Source of the DNA: Micromonospora aurantiaca ATCC 27029
GTDB lineage: Bacteria; Actinomycetota; Actinomycetes; Mycobacteriales; Micromonosporaceae
Reading direction: 5' to 3'
DNA: 64,000 nt
NCBI RefSeq assembly: GCF_000145235.1
Contig: NC_014391.1
Coordinates: forward strand, 4,906,001-4,970,000
A program made the position numbers and the translations under genes. The notes under the pieces are model-generated. The model made no database searches, was not told the origin of the DNA, and saw only the letters and a list, made by a program, of their open reading frames with translations. Positions 37,631 to 45,631 of this stretch are shown in pieces (positions within the stretch are counted from its first letter, which is position 1; each line of letters begins with the position of its first letter).

Positions 37631-38497
37631 ATGATCTGGGAGGACCTCGACGCGCACCTGGACCGGGTGCCCGGCACCGTCTCCGCGTACGTGGGCCGCC
37701 CCGGCGCGCGGCCCACGTGGACGCGGCGGGCCGACGCCACCCACTACGCGGCGAGCACGATGAAGCTCGCCGTGCTGGTGGCGCTGTTCCGCGCCGCCGA
37801 GGCCGGCCGGCTCGACCTGGACGCGCCGGTGCCGGTGCGCAACTCGTTCGACTCCGCGCTGCCGGGCGTGCCCCGGTTCGCCAACGACCGCGACTACGAC
37901 AACGACGAGGCGGTCTGGGACCGCGTCGGCGGCGAGGCGCCACTGCGCTGGCTCGCCGAACGGATGATCATCCGGTCCAGCAACCTCGCCACGAACATCT
38001 GCATCGGCCAGGTGGGGCTGCCCGCGGTGGCGCAGGCGTGGGCGCTCGCCGGGGCGCGGCACAGCGTCACCGGCCGCGGCATCGAGGACTTCGCCGCCCG
38101 CGACTCCGGCATCGACAACCTGGTCACCGCCGCCGACCTGGCCGCCGTGCTCGGTGAGCTGGCGCTCGGCGCGACCCGGCCCGGCCGGCTCGCCTCGCCG
38201 GCCGGCTGCGCCGCCATGCTCGACGTGCTCGTCGCGCAGGAACACCGCGAGGACCTGGCCGCCGGGCTGCCCGACGGCACCCGGATCGCGCACAAGAACG
38301 GCTGGGTACGCGGCGTACGCCACGGCGCGGGAGTGGTGTTCCCGGACGACGCGCCGCCGTACACGATCGTCGTCTGCACCACCACCGACCTGGCCGACGG
38401 CGGCGCGGACGGCGACGAGGTCGAGGACGACGCCTGCCGGCTGATCGCGCACGTCTCCGAGCGGGTCTGGGCCGCCCGGCACGACCTGGCCGGCTGA
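37631..38497 (+). CDS. Serine hydrolase, class A beta-lactamase-like fold
   Basis: The 288-residue protein has the active-site motif STMK (S42 to K45), an SxN-like motif in RSSNLATN (S116/S117-N118), and a KTG-like HKNG in TRIAHKNGWV. There is no visible signal peptide, so it may act in the cytoplasm. Beta-lactamase-fold hydrolases without a signal peptide are found with dipeptide epimerases and NlpC/P60 proteins of the cell wall peptide salvage type. A salvage role here is an inference from the genes 0.9-3 kb downstream. It also may be an esterase. Confidence 0.85.
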   Translation: MIWEDLDAHLDRVPGTVSAYVGRPGARPTWTRRADATHYAASTMKLAVLVALFRAAEAGRLDLDAPVPVRNSFDSALPGVPRFANDRDYDNDEAVWDRVGGEAPLRWLAERMIIRSSNLATNICIGQVGLPAVAQAWALAGARHSVTGRGIEDFAARDSGIDNLVTAADLAAVLGELALGATRPGRLASPAGCAAMLDVLVAQEHREDLAAGLPDGTRIAHKNGWVRGVRHGAGVVFPDDAPPYTIVVCTTTDLADGGADGDEVEDDACRLIAHVSERVWAARHDLAG

Positions 38498-38502
38498 CCC
38501 GG

Positions 38503-39300
38503 CTACTCCAGCAGCCGCTCGCGCAGCGCGGCGCGGTCCGCGTCGGTCACCCCCAGACCGTCCCGCAGGTACGCGTCGAACGAGCCGTGCGCGCGGCGCA
38601 CCTCGTCGTAGGCGGCGTCCAGGTATTCCGGGCGCACCTCCAGCAGCGGCCGGGCCACCGCCGGGTCCAGGTCCGGCCGGCGCTGGATCATCGCGGACAG
38701 CAGCACCTCGCGCAGGCTCTCGGTCAGCTCGTTGTGCACCAGGTAGTCGGCGCGGATCGCCTCATCCTCCACGCCCAGCGCGGTCAGCAGCACCACCGAC
38801 AGCCAGCCGGTGCGGTCCTTGCCGGCCGAGCAGTGGAACAACAGCGGCAGGTTCGCGCCTTCGGCGGCCAGCCGCACCGCCGCACCGAACCCGGCCCGCG
38901 CCGACTCCCCGGTGACGAACCAGCGGTAGATCGCCGTCATCGCCCCCGGCATGCCCTCGCGGGCCAGCGCCGCGTACGCGTCCAGGTCGTGGCCCTGCAA
39001 CACCGCCGAGACGTACGTGAACACCGGGTGTGCCGCGTCGTAGACCGGCAGGTGCACGGTGCGGGGCTCCCCGACCAGCCGGTCCGGCGGGGCCACCGCC
39101 TGCTCGTGGACGTCACGCAGGTCCACCACGCACGCCGGTCCCAGCTTGCCCAGCACCGGCAGGTCCTCGTCGGTGAGCCGGCCCAGCGCGGGCGTGCGGA
39201 TGAGCTGCCCCGCCCGTACCCGCCGCCCGTCGGTCGTCGGCAGTCCACCCAGGTCACGCGCGTTCGGCGCGCCCACCAGCTCCCATTCCCGCCCGGCCAT
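38503..39300 (-). CDS. Tyrosine-protein phosphatase, PtpB-like
   Basis: The 265-residue protein has the signature loop LLFHCSAGKDRTGW, a CX5R active site with Cys nucleophile and a K between, typical of the atypical lipid/tyrosine phosphatase family (Y_phosphatase3, MptpB-like). The N-terminal NARDLGGLPTTDGRRVRAG is also a family landmark. It may act on phosphotyrosine or phosphoinositide substrates. AGGGGAGGG lies 4-8 nt before ATG 39300, so it has a normal leader. It is convergent with the serine hydrolase and divergent from the epimerase. Confidence 0.9.
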   Translation of the reverse strand: MAGREWELVGAPNARDLGGLPTTDGRRVRAGQLIRTPALGRLTDEDLPVLGKLGPACVVDLRDVHEQAVAPPDRLVGEPRTVHLPVYDAAHPVFTYVSAVLQGHDLDAYAALAREGMPGAMTAIYRWFVTGESARAGFGAAVRLAAEGANLPLLFHCSAGKDRTGWLSVVLLTALGVEDEAIRADYLVHNELTESLREVLLSAMIQRRPDLDPAVARPLLEVRPEYLDAAYDEVRRAHGSFDAYLRDGLGVTDADRAALRERLLE

Positions 39301-39331
39301 CGGCCCTCCCCTGCTCGCCGCCAGTTGGCTA

Positions 39332-39337
39332 TAGGGT
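39332..39337 (+). promoter_or_regulatory. Leaderless -10 box of the dipeptide epimerase gene
   Basis: TAGGGT ends 7 nt before ATG 39345, and it is preceded by TA, making TATAGGGT. No ribosome binding site lies between. Confidence 0.6.
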
Positions 39338-39344
39338 GCCCCAC

Positions 39345-40442
39345 ATGACGATCGCCGCGGTACGCACCCACCGTCTGTCGGCCCCCTTACACACCCCGTT
39401 CGTCACCGCGCTGCGCCGCACCACCACCGTGGACACCCTGGTCGTGGAGGTGGTCGACGGCGACGGCCGGTCCGGCTTCGGGGAGGCGCCGCAGGTCTGG
39501 CAGGTCACCGGCGCGTCGGTGGCGGGCGCCGAGGCGTGCGTACGCGAACTGCTCGCGCCGCTGCTGATCGGCCGCGACGCCGACGACCTCCAGGCCGCCT
39601 GTGCCCTGGTGCACCGCGCCGTGGTGGGCAACGAGTCGGCGAAGGCGGCGCTCGACGTGGCGCTGCACGACCTGGCCGCGCGGCGGCTCGGCGTACCCCT
39701 GGTGCGTCTGCTCGGTGGCACGGCGCTGCGCGTGCCGACCGACGTCACGCTGGCCGCCGGTGACGCGGTCGACCTGGCCGCGACGGCGGCGCGGCGCGGC
39801 GCCGAGGGGTTCACGGTGCTCAAGCTCAAGGTCGGCACGGACGCCCGCGGCGACCTGGACCGGGTCCGCGCGGTGCGCGCCGCGGTCGGCCCGGACGTAC
39901 GGATCCGGCTGGACGCCAACCAGGGCTGGACGCCCCGGGAGGCGGTGCGGGTGATCCGCGCGATCGAGGACGCGGGGCTCGACGTGGAGCTGGTCGAGCA
40001 GCCGGTGCACCGCCGCGACCTGGACGGGCTGGCCTGGGTCAGCGACCGGGTGGACCTGCCGATCCTGGCCGACGAGTCGGTCTTCGACGTGCGCGACCTG
40101 GTCGAGGTGATCCGGCGGCGGGCCGCCGACATGGTCAACGTGAAGCTGGCCAAGTGCGGCGGCCTGCAACCGGCCCGCACGCTGCTCGACCTGGCCGCCG
40201 CGCACGGCATGGGCACCATCGTCGGCTCGATGATGGAGGGCCCGGTGGGGGTCGGCGCCGCGGCCAGCCTGGTCGCCGCCTACGGCACCACTGCCGTGTC
40301 GGACCTCGACGCCGCCTGGTGGCTGGCCTGGTCGCCGGTCAGCGGCGGCATCCGGTACGAGGGCGCGAGCGTGCTGCTGCCGGACGCGCCGGGCCTGGGA
40401 GTCACCGGACTGCGTGAAGCTAAAATTCAGACACATGCTTGA
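39345..40442 (+). CDS. Dipeptide epimerase of the enolase superfamily (L-Ala-D/L-Glu type)
   Basis: The 365-residue protein has the muconate-lactonizing subgroup layout: an N-terminal capping domain, then the catalytic KxK in VLKLKVGTD, metal ligands in RLDANQGWT, VEQPV and LADESVF, and the second base lysine in VNVKLAKCGG. The segment SMMEGPVGVGAAA supports a dipeptide epimerase rather than a cycloisomerase. In Bacillus, YkfB converts L-Ala-D-Glu from murein peptides to L-Ala-L-Glu. The next gene encodes an NlpC/P60 protein like YkfC, so a murein peptide salvage role is likely. Confidence 0.85.
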   Translation: MTIAAVRTHRLSAPLHTPFVTALRRTTTVDTLVVEVVDGDGRSGFGEAPQVWQVTGASVAGAEACVRELLAPLLIGRDADDLQAACALVHRAVVGNESAKAALDVALHDLAARRLGVPLVRLLGGTALRVPTDVTLAAGDAVDLAATAARRGAEGFTVLKLKVGTDARGDLDRVRAVRAAVGPDVRIRLDANQGWTPREAVRVIRAIEDAGLDVELVEQPVHRRDLDGLAWVSDRVDLPILADESVFDVRDLVEVIRRRAADMVNVKLAKCGGLQPARTLLDLAAAHGMGTIVGSMMEGPVGVGAAASLVAAYGTTAVSDLDAAWWLAWSPVSGGIRYEGASVLLPDAPGLGVTGLREAKIQTHA

Positions 40443-40458
40443 GCAACGTCAGAATTTT
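40422..40458. promoter_or_regulatory. A+T-rich inverted repeat, likely operator of the NlpC/P60 gene
   Basis: AAAATTCAGAC (40422-40432) and GTCAGAATTTT (40448-40458) form an inverted repeat with one mismatch and a 15 nt spacer. The first arm covers the end of the epimerase gene. The element overlaps the -35 box of the promoter at 40439-40467, so a bound protein would block transcription. Confidence 0.6.
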
Positions 40459-40467
40459 TCATATGGT
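40439..40467 (+). promoter_or_regulatory. Promoter of the NlpC/P60 gene
   Basis: TTGAGC (40439-40444), a 17 nt spacer and TATGGT (40462-40467) match a primary sigma factor promoter. It lies about 33 nt upstream of the GTG at 40500 and is embedded in an A+T-rich inverted repeat. Confidence 0.6.
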
Positions 40468-40499
40468 CGCCCCGACGACCACCGCAGAGAGGGGTACGC

Positions 40500-41540
40500 G
40501 TGGCGCCTCAGCCCGGCCGCCGGGCCGTCGTACGGGTACCGGTGGCGACCCTCTGGACCGCGCCCGAGGCGGTACGTCCGATCGACTGCCCCGCCCTCGC
40601 CGGCTCCCCCGACGTGGCCGCCTGGATCGCGGGCATGGACCGCGACCAGCTCGTCGGCGACTGCGTCCTGACCCAGCTGCTGCTCGGCGAGCCGGTGCGC
40701 GTCACCGAGACCCGGCCGGACGGCTGGGTGCGGGTGGTGGCGCTGGGCCAGCCCGCGGCGAAGCTCGGTGCCGACGGCTACCCGGGGTGGCTGCGGGCCG
40801 CCCACCTGGCCGATCCGGCCGACGCCGACCCGTCCTCCCCTGATCCGACCGACGTCGGCCCGGCCGGCCCCGCTCTGTCCGGCCCCGCTTCGGCCGCACC
40901 GGCACCGGCCGGTGCTGGTCCGGCCGGTCCTGGTCCGGCCGGTTCCGGCTCGGCCGCCGACGCCCCGCTGACTGTCGACGTCGCCCACACCGCGTTGCGC
41001 GCCGAGCCGGACGGCGACGCGGCGCTCACCGGCGTGGTCCTCGGCACCCGGCTCACCCCGGCCGGCCCGCCGGTGGACGGCAGACGCCCGGTCCGCGTAC
41101 CCGGGCGGGCCGACCCGCTCTGGGCCACGGAGGACGACCTGGTGCCGCTGCCCGCCGAGCGTCCCGAGGCCGAGCAGGTGCTCGCGGTCGCCGAACGGCT
41201 GCGTGACCTGGTCTACGTCTGGGGCGGCATGTCCACCGACGGCATCGACTGCTCCGGGCTGGTGCACCTGGCCTGGCGGCGGTACGGGATCACGCTGCCG
41301 CGCGACGCCGACGACCAGGCGGCGGCGACCTCGCGGGTGCCGCTGGACGCCGAACGCCCCGGCGACCTCTACTTCTTCGCCCGGCCCGGCCGGCGCATCC
41401 ACCACGTCGGGATCGTGTCGGCAGAGCCGCGCGGCGGCCGGCGGCGGATGCTGCACGCCTGCTACCTGACCCGCCGGGTGGTCGAGGAGGAGCTGCCGGC
41501 CGACCGGACCGCCACCCTCGTCGGCGCCTACCGCGTCTGA
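40500..41540 (+). CDS. NlpC/P60 family peptidase with SH3-like domain, YkfC-like
   Basis: The 346-residue protein lacks a signal peptide. It has an N-terminal SH3b-like part (about 10-110, with TRPDGWVRVVALG), a Pro/Ala/Gly-rich linker (115-155), a second SH3b-like part, and a C-terminal NlpC/P60 domain. The catalytic Cys is in MSTDGIDCSGLVHLAWRRYG, the His in RIHHVGIV, and a third polar residue near MLHAC. This layout matches YkfC, which cuts gamma-D-Glu-diamino acid bonds in murein peptides. GTG 40500 follows AGAGAGGGG. It is downstream of the epimerase but has its own promoter. Confidence 0.88.
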   Translation: MAPQPGRRAVVRVPVATLWTAPEAVRPIDCPALAGSPDVAAWIAGMDRDQLVGDCVLTQLLLGEPVRVTETRPDGWVRVVALGQPAAKLGADGYPGWLRAAHLADPADADPSSPDPTDVGPAGPALSGPASAAPAPAGAGPAGPGPAGSGSAADAPLTVDVAHTALRAEPDGDAALTGVVLGTRLTPAGPPVDGRRPVRVPGRADPLWATEDDLVPLPAERPEAEQVLAVAERLRDLVYVWGGMSTDGIDCSGLVHLAWRRYGITLPRDADDQAAATSRVPLDAERPGDLYFFARPGRRIHHVGIVSAEPRGGRRRMLHACYLTRRVVEEELPADRTATLVGAYRV

Positions 41541-41555
41541 CCCCTGACACGCCGC

Positions 41556-41584
41556 GGGGCGCCCCCCGGGGATGGGAGCGCCCC
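41556..41584. terminator. Hairpin between NlpC/P60 and terC genes
   Basis: GGGGCGC (41556-41562) pairs with GCGCCCC (41578-41584), with inner C/G-rich pairing. It lies between two convergent stops (41540 and 41600). Confidence 0.55.
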
Positions 41585-41599
41585 TACGGTACGGGTGGG

Positions 41600-42604
41600 T
41601 CAGCGGCGGGCCTGGGCCAGTTCCCGGCGCCGGTCCCGGGACGACTTCGCCAGGCTGGCAGCGGTGGCCACGGCCAGGGTGCCGAGGATGACAGTGAGCG
41701 AGAGCCAGATCGGGATGTGCGGGGCCCACGCCACGTGCTCGCCGCCGTTGATGAACGGCAGGTTGTTCTCGGCCAGCGCCTCCAGCACCAGCTTCACGCC
41801 GATGAAGCCGAGCACCACCGCCAGGCCGTAGCTGAGGTAGATGAGCCGGTCCAGCAGGCCGCCGAGCAGGAAGTAGAGCTGCCGCAGTCCCATCAGCGCG
41901 AACACGTTGGCGGTGAAGACCAGGTACGGCTCCTGGGTGATGCCGAAGATCGCCGGGATCGAGTCCAGCGCGAAGATCAGGTCGGTGGTGCCGATCGCGA
42001 TCATCACGATCAGCATCGGGGTGAACAGGCGCCGCCCGTGCTCGTGGGTGGTCATCCGCGCCCCGTCGTAGTCCCGGGACAGCGGGAGCGCCTTGCGGCT
42101 CCACCGGATCAGCAGGTTCTCGCTGAACTCGTCCTCGTCCGGCTCGCCCTGCCGGGCCAGGTTCACCGCGGTGTAGATGAGGAACGCGCCGAAGATGTAG
42201 AACACCCAGGAGAACTGGGAGATCAGCGCCGCGCCGGCCGCGATGAAACCACCACGCATGATCAGCGCCAGGATGATGCCGACGAGCAGCACCTTCTGCT
42301 GGTACTGCCGGGGCACCCCGAACCGGGCCATGATGATCACGAAGACGAAGAGGTTGTCCACCGAGAGGCTGTACTCGGTGAGCCAGCCCGTGTAGAACTC
42401 GCCTGCGACGCGGCCACCCGCGGTCAGCCAGAGCACCACGCCGAAGAGCAGGGCCAGGCCGACGTAGAAGCCCACCCACAGGCTGGACTCGCGGACGCTC
42501 GGCTCGTGCGGCCGCCGGCCGATGATGAACAGGTCGGCGAGCAGGACCGCGATCATCGCGATCAGCGTTACCGCCCACACCAATGCGGACACGTTCAAAT
42601 CCAT
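41600..42604 (-). CDS. TerC family integral membrane protein
   Basis: The 334-residue protein has about nine membrane segments and the TerC family blocks SLSVDNLFVFVIIMARFGVP and GTTDLIFALDSIPAIFGI, whose acidic residues are probable metal ligands. TerC/Alx/MeeF-type proteins export manganese. The manganese riboswitch just upstream strongly supports that role here. ATG 42604 directly abuts the Shine-Dalgarno CGGAGG (42605-42610), an unusually short spacing; a TTG at codon 3 would have 6 nt spacing and is an alternative start. Confidence 0.93.
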   Translation of the reverse strand: MDLNVSALVWAVTLIAMIAVLLADLFIIGRRPHEPSVRESSLWVGFYVGLALLFGVVLWLTAGGRVAGEFYTGWLTEYSLSVDNLFVFVIIMARFGVPRQYQQKVLLVGIILALIMRGGFIAAGAALISQFSWVFYIFGAFLIYTAVNLARQGEPDEDEFSENLLIRWSRKALPLSRDYDGARMTTHEHGRRLFTPMLIVMIAIGTTDLIFALDSIPAIFGITQEPYLVFTANVFALMGLRQLYFLLGGLLDRLIYLSYGLAVVLGFIGVKLVLEALAENNLPFINGGEHVAWAPHIPIWLSLTVILGTLAVATAASLAKSSRDRRRELAQARR

Positions 42605-42988
42605 CCTCCGGCAGACACGCTGCGTCGGGCACACCGTACGCCGGGTGTGGTGCCGGGGTGCGTCGACGCTGACAGGGGTGACTGTCGGAGGTCTCTTCCG
42701 CCGGAGCCCGGGTGCCGGGTTCCGACCGACGGAGCCGGGTCGGGCCACCGGGGGTGCCGGCGCTCTTCCGTGCTGACGACTCCGTCGCGGGGGAATACTC
42801 CCCTCCTCGGCCGCCATTGTTCACCATCGCACCCAGGTGGCGCATCTCCGGGCCACCCGTCGATCTCTCGACGTGCTGCGGCTCACGTCGCGCGGCGCGT
42901 CCTAGGAGGCTAGCCATCCCTCGTGGGCGGCGCGCCGGGACGTCACCCGGGACGTACCGGCGGCGGGCCGGCATGGCAGGCTGCCTGC
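42605..42988. other. 384 bp gene-free region between terC and the 42989 gene
   Basis: The region holds the terC Shine-Dalgarno and its switching platform (42605-42683), the yybP-ykoY type aptamer (42684-42812), the presumed terC promoter beyond it, and the short upstream region of the 42989 gene. No protein gene is seen; frames read through it are Arg/Pro-rich. Confidence 0.7.
42684..42812 (-). ncRNA. yybP-ykoY manganese riboswitch upstream of terC
   Basis: On the minus strand the landmarks of the yybP-ykoY aptamer appear in order: GGGGAGTA (42796-42803), AGTCGTCAGCAC (42770-42781), two GC-rich helices, and AAGAGACCTCC (42687-42697) closing the P1 helix with the 5' GGAGG. This family senses Mn2+ and often controls TerC-type exporters. 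The P1 3' strand CCTCCG (42686-42691) is exactly complementary to the terC Shine-Dalgarno CGGAGG (42605-42610). This suggests that metal binding, by forming P1, frees the ribosome site and turns translation on. Confidence 0.85.
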
Positions 42989-43282
42989 ATGGTTCTTGAG
43001 GTCGCGCTGATCGATGTCACGCCCGGACACGAGGACGAGTTCGCCGCCGCCTACGCGCAGGCGCGGCCGATCCTCGCCGGCGCCGAAGGCTGCCGCTCCG
43101 TGCGGATGACCCGGGGCGTGGAGTCGCCCACCCGGTTCGTGCTGCTCGTCGAGTGGGACTCGGTGGAGGCGCACGACGTGAACTTCCGCCAGACCGAGCG
43201 GTTCGCGCAGTGGCGCGGGCTGATCGGCCCGCACTTCGCCGGCCCGCCGCTGGTCGAGCACTTCATCGACGTTCCGGCCTGA
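42989..43282 (+). CDS. Antibiotic biosynthesis monooxygenase (ABM) family protein
   Basis: The 97-residue protein begins MVLEVALIDVTPGHEDEF and contains EGCRSVRMTRGVE and FVLLVEWDSVEAHD, the dimeric alpha+beta barrel pattern of ABM-domain proteins. Such proteins act as cofactor-free monooxygenases, heme-degrading enzymes or stress proteins; no heme ligand or catalytic residue can be picked out, so the role is open. No strong ribosome binding site precedes ATG 42989. Confidence 0.82.
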   Translation: MVLEVALIDVTPGHEDEFAAAYAQARPILAGAEGCRSVRMTRGVESPTRFVLLVEWDSVEAHDVNFRQTERFAQWRGLIGPHFAGPPLVEHFIDVPA

Positions 43283-43313
43283 ACTGTCGTACCCCTGCCG
43301 TAGCCTGCGCGCT

Positions 43314-43366
43314 GCGCGGCCACCGGTCCCGACGGGCATCGGGGGCGCCGGGCCCGGTGGTCGCGC
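43314..43366. terminator. Long-loop hairpin between convergent genes
   Basis: Arms 43314-43326 and 43354-43366 pair at 12 of 13 positions around a 27 nt loop containing smaller hairpins. It lies between the ABM stop (43282) and the XRE stop (43391). Confidence 0.5.
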
Positions 43367-43390
43367 CTCACCGGCGGCGGGCCGTGCGGC

Positions 43391-44290
43391 TCACTCCAGC
43401 TCGTGCGGATCGCGCGGCCGGGGCACCGGCGCCGCACCGAGCCGCCGGGCCACCAGCTCGGCGGAGGCGTCCGCCGGCAGCGCCGCCGCCAGCAGCCGCT
43501 CGATGACCCGCTCGTAGTGGGCCACATCCGCCTCGGCGACCAGCCGCAGGTCGGTGGTGAGCGTCTCCACCAGCACCGTGCGCGGGTCCTCCGGATCCGG
43601 GTAGGCGTAGTACGAGAACGGCGCCAGCGGGTGCGGCCCGCCGCCGCTCGACGCCGCGGAACGCAGCACCCGGACGGTGACGCGTGACCGTTCGCCGAGC
43701 GCGAGCAGATGCCGCATCTGGTCGCGCCACACGTCCGCGGGCAGGCCGTCCGGGTCGCAGACACGCTCGTCCAACAGTGCGGTGTAGTGCGGCGGGTCCG
43801 GCCGGATCAGCAGTTCCTGGCGTGCCACCCGGGCGCGCACGTCGGCCTCCACGTCCACCTCCCCGCCGAGTGCCGCACCGGCCGACACGCACAGGCGGGC
43901 GTACGCCGGGGTCTGGAGCAGGCCGGGCACGAGCACGCACTGGTACTCCACGATGCGCTCCGCGCCCGCCTCCAGCTCGGCGTACGCCCGCTGGCGCTCC
44001 CCCATCTCGCCGAGCGCCTTCGACCAGCCCCGGCCGGTGGCGGCGTCGCGGGCGATGACGATCAGCTCGTCGCGCTGCGGTGACGGCACCTCGTAGACGT
44101 CGAGCAGGTCGAGCACGTCGGCCAGGTCGGGCCGGCTCTGCCCCAGCTCGATGCGGGACAGCTTCGACGTGGACGCCCAGCCCAGCCGGGCGCAGACCTG
44201 TTCGAGTGTGAGCGACTCGCGACGACGCAGCCGGCGCAGCTCCACGCCGAGCCTCGCCCTCCGGACCACAGGACTTGCTGACAACGGCAT
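43391..44290 (-). CDS. XRE-type helix-turn-helix regulator with DUF5753-like domain
   Basis: The 299-residue protein has an N-terminal helix-turn-helix (LGVELRRLRRRESLTLEQVC, then ARLGWASTSKLSRIELGQSR, about residues 14-53) and a C-terminal domain with VEYQCVLVPGLLQTPAYAR, typical of DUF5753 proteins abundant in Streptomyces and Micromonospora. These are often paired with a small DUF397 gene, but none is visible beside this one. GGAGG lies 6 nt before ATG 44290. Confidence 0.9.
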   Translation of the reverse strand: MPLSASPVVRRARLGVELRRLRRRESLTLEQVCARLGWASTSKLSRIELGQSRPDLADVLDLLDVYEVPSPQRDELIVIARDAATGRGWSKALGEMGERQRAYAELEAGAERIVEYQCVLVPGLLQTPAYARLCVSAGAALGGEVDVEADVRARVARQELLIRPDPPHYTALLDERVCDPDGLPADVWRDQMRHLLALGERSRVTVRVLRSAASSGGGPHPLAPFSYYAYPDPEDPRTVLVETLTTDLRLVAEADVAHYERVIERLLAAALPADASAELVARRLGAAPVPRPRDPHELE

Positions 44291-44375
44291 GCACGCCTCC
44301 CGGGAGGGAGCGTACGCATCACCGTCACGCTCGGCAATACCTCGCCCACACAGCGCAACCGTACGGGCTGAGCGC

Positions 44376-44744
44376 TCAGGGGCGGTAGGTGCCGAACGAC
44401 CACACCAGCCCGGCCAGGTCGCGGGCGGCGTAGTCACGGGAGCCGTAGTCGGTGTCGAACGGCGCCCGGACGATCTCCGCCCCGGCCGCCCGGGCCCGCT
44501 CGTGATGCGCGTCCACGTCGTCGAGCGCCACGTAGACGCGGTAGTCGTCGTCGGCGGGCCGGGACCGCGGCGCCGGGCCTGGGCCGAGCATCACCAGGTC
44601 GTCGCCGTACGCCAGCTCGGCGTGGCCGATCGTGCCGTCGGGGAGTTCGTGGGCCTCGCGCACCGTGAAGCCGAACGCGGAACAGAGGAAGTCGGCGGCG
44701 GCTCGCACGTCGGGATACCGCAGGACCGGATAGATGCTTCGCAT
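44376..44744 (-). CDS. VOC family protein (glyoxalase/bleomycin-resistance fold)
   Basis: The 122-residue protein has two beta-alpha-beta-beta-beta modules: IYPVLRYPDVRAAADFLCSA with HAELAYGDDLVMLGPG, then YRVYVALDDVDAHHERARAAG with YGSRDYAARDLAGLVWSFG. Possible metal ligands are His/Glu in these strands. VOC proteins include lyases, dioxygenases and drug-binding resistance proteins, so function is undetermined. It is 25 nt downstream of the AraC-type gene on the same strand, so co-transcription is likely. Confidence 0.85.
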   Translation of the reverse strand: MRSIYPVLRYPDVRAAADFLCSAFGFTVREAHELPDGTIGHAELAYGDDLVMLGPGPAPRSRPADDDYRVYVALDDVDAHHERARAAGAEIVRAPFDTDYGSRDYAARDLAGLVWSFGTYRP

Positions 44745-44769
44745 GAACGTCAGTCTGCCGCCGGGGCGG

Positions 44770-45606
44770 TCAGGCCGGATTGGACGAATGCGATCCGGGT
44801 GCGGTCAGCGCGGCCGGAGTGGCGCCGGCGAACTCGCGGAACTCCCGGATCAGGTGCGACTGGTCGTAGTAGCCCCACCGGGCGGCCCGCTCCGCCCACC
44901 CGGCGTCGTCCGGCACGGCGGCGTCCGCGGTGAGCAGCGTCCGGCCCAGGCTCGCGTACGCCCGCTCGAAGCGCAGCAGGCGGGCGACGGTCTTCGGCGG
45001 CAGGCCGAACTCCCGCCGGAACCGGACCGACAGGTGGCGGCGGGACCAGCCCAGTTCCCCGGCGAGCGTGGTCACGCCGACCGCTCCCCCGCTGCCGTCC
45101 AGACGCCGCCAGGCCGCCGCCAGGTGCGGGTCCAGCGGCGCGGTCGCCGCCAGCCGTGCGGCCAGGGCGGCGTCGAGCCGGGCGAAGCGCTCCGGCCAGC
45201 CCGGCTCGCCGGCCAGCTCGTCGCGCAGCCGGGCCAGCCAGCCCGCCACCGCGTCGAGAGGCACCACCCGGTTGGTCAGCTCGGCCAGGGGCAGCCCGAG
45301 CAGGCGGCGTGCCGCCGGGGCGGTGAGCAGCACCTGCACCCCGGTGCCGGTTCCGGCCGTCCGGGTGGCGCACCAGCCGTCGAACGGGCCGGCCAGGAAG
45401 GCGTTGGCGGCGTACGCGCCCTCACCGGGGGCACGCGGGTCGGTCACGTCGAGGGGGTCGCCCCAGCCGAGGATCAGCACCACGAACGCGCCCGCCACCT
45501 CCCGGCGTACGAGCGGGACGGGCGCGTCCTCGCGGTAGCCGAGGTAGCGGTCCACCCACTGGCGCAGCCGCGGGTCGGGCCGCCCGATGACGGCCTCGGT
45601 CAGCAT
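44770..45606 (-). CDS. AraC family transcriptional regulator
   Basis: The 278-residue protein has a C-terminal double helix-turn-helix: VGVTTLAGELGWSRRHLSVR and FRREFGLPPKTVARLLRFER, then AARWGYYDQSHLIREFREFA and GATPAALT, the AraC signature. The N-terminal part (about 1-150) is a probable effector domain with REVAGAFVVLILGWGDPLDV. GAGG lies upstream of ATG 45606. The following VOC gene is its likely target or partner. Confidence 0.9.
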   Translation of the reverse strand: MLTEAVIGRPDPRLRQWVDRYLGYREDAPVPLVRREVAGAFVVLILGWGDPLDVTDPRAPGEGAYAANAFLAGPFDGWCATRTAGTGTGVQVLLTAPAARRLLGLPLAELTNRVVPLDAVAGWLARLRDELAGEPGWPERFARLDAALAARLAATAPLDPHLAAAWRRLDGSGGAVGVTTLAGELGWSRRHLSVRFRREFGLPPKTVARLLRFERAYASLGRTLLTADAAVPDDAGWAERAARWGYYDQSHLIREFREFAGATPAALTAPGSHSSNPA

Positions 45607-45631
45607 CGCGCCGCCTCGGCCGTCACGCCGG

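Noticed and set aside
42605..42684. Possible upstream start for terC
   Set aside because: The frame is open upstream but it would read through the riboswitch and has no ribosome binding site; the family start agrees with ATG 42604 or the nearby TTG.
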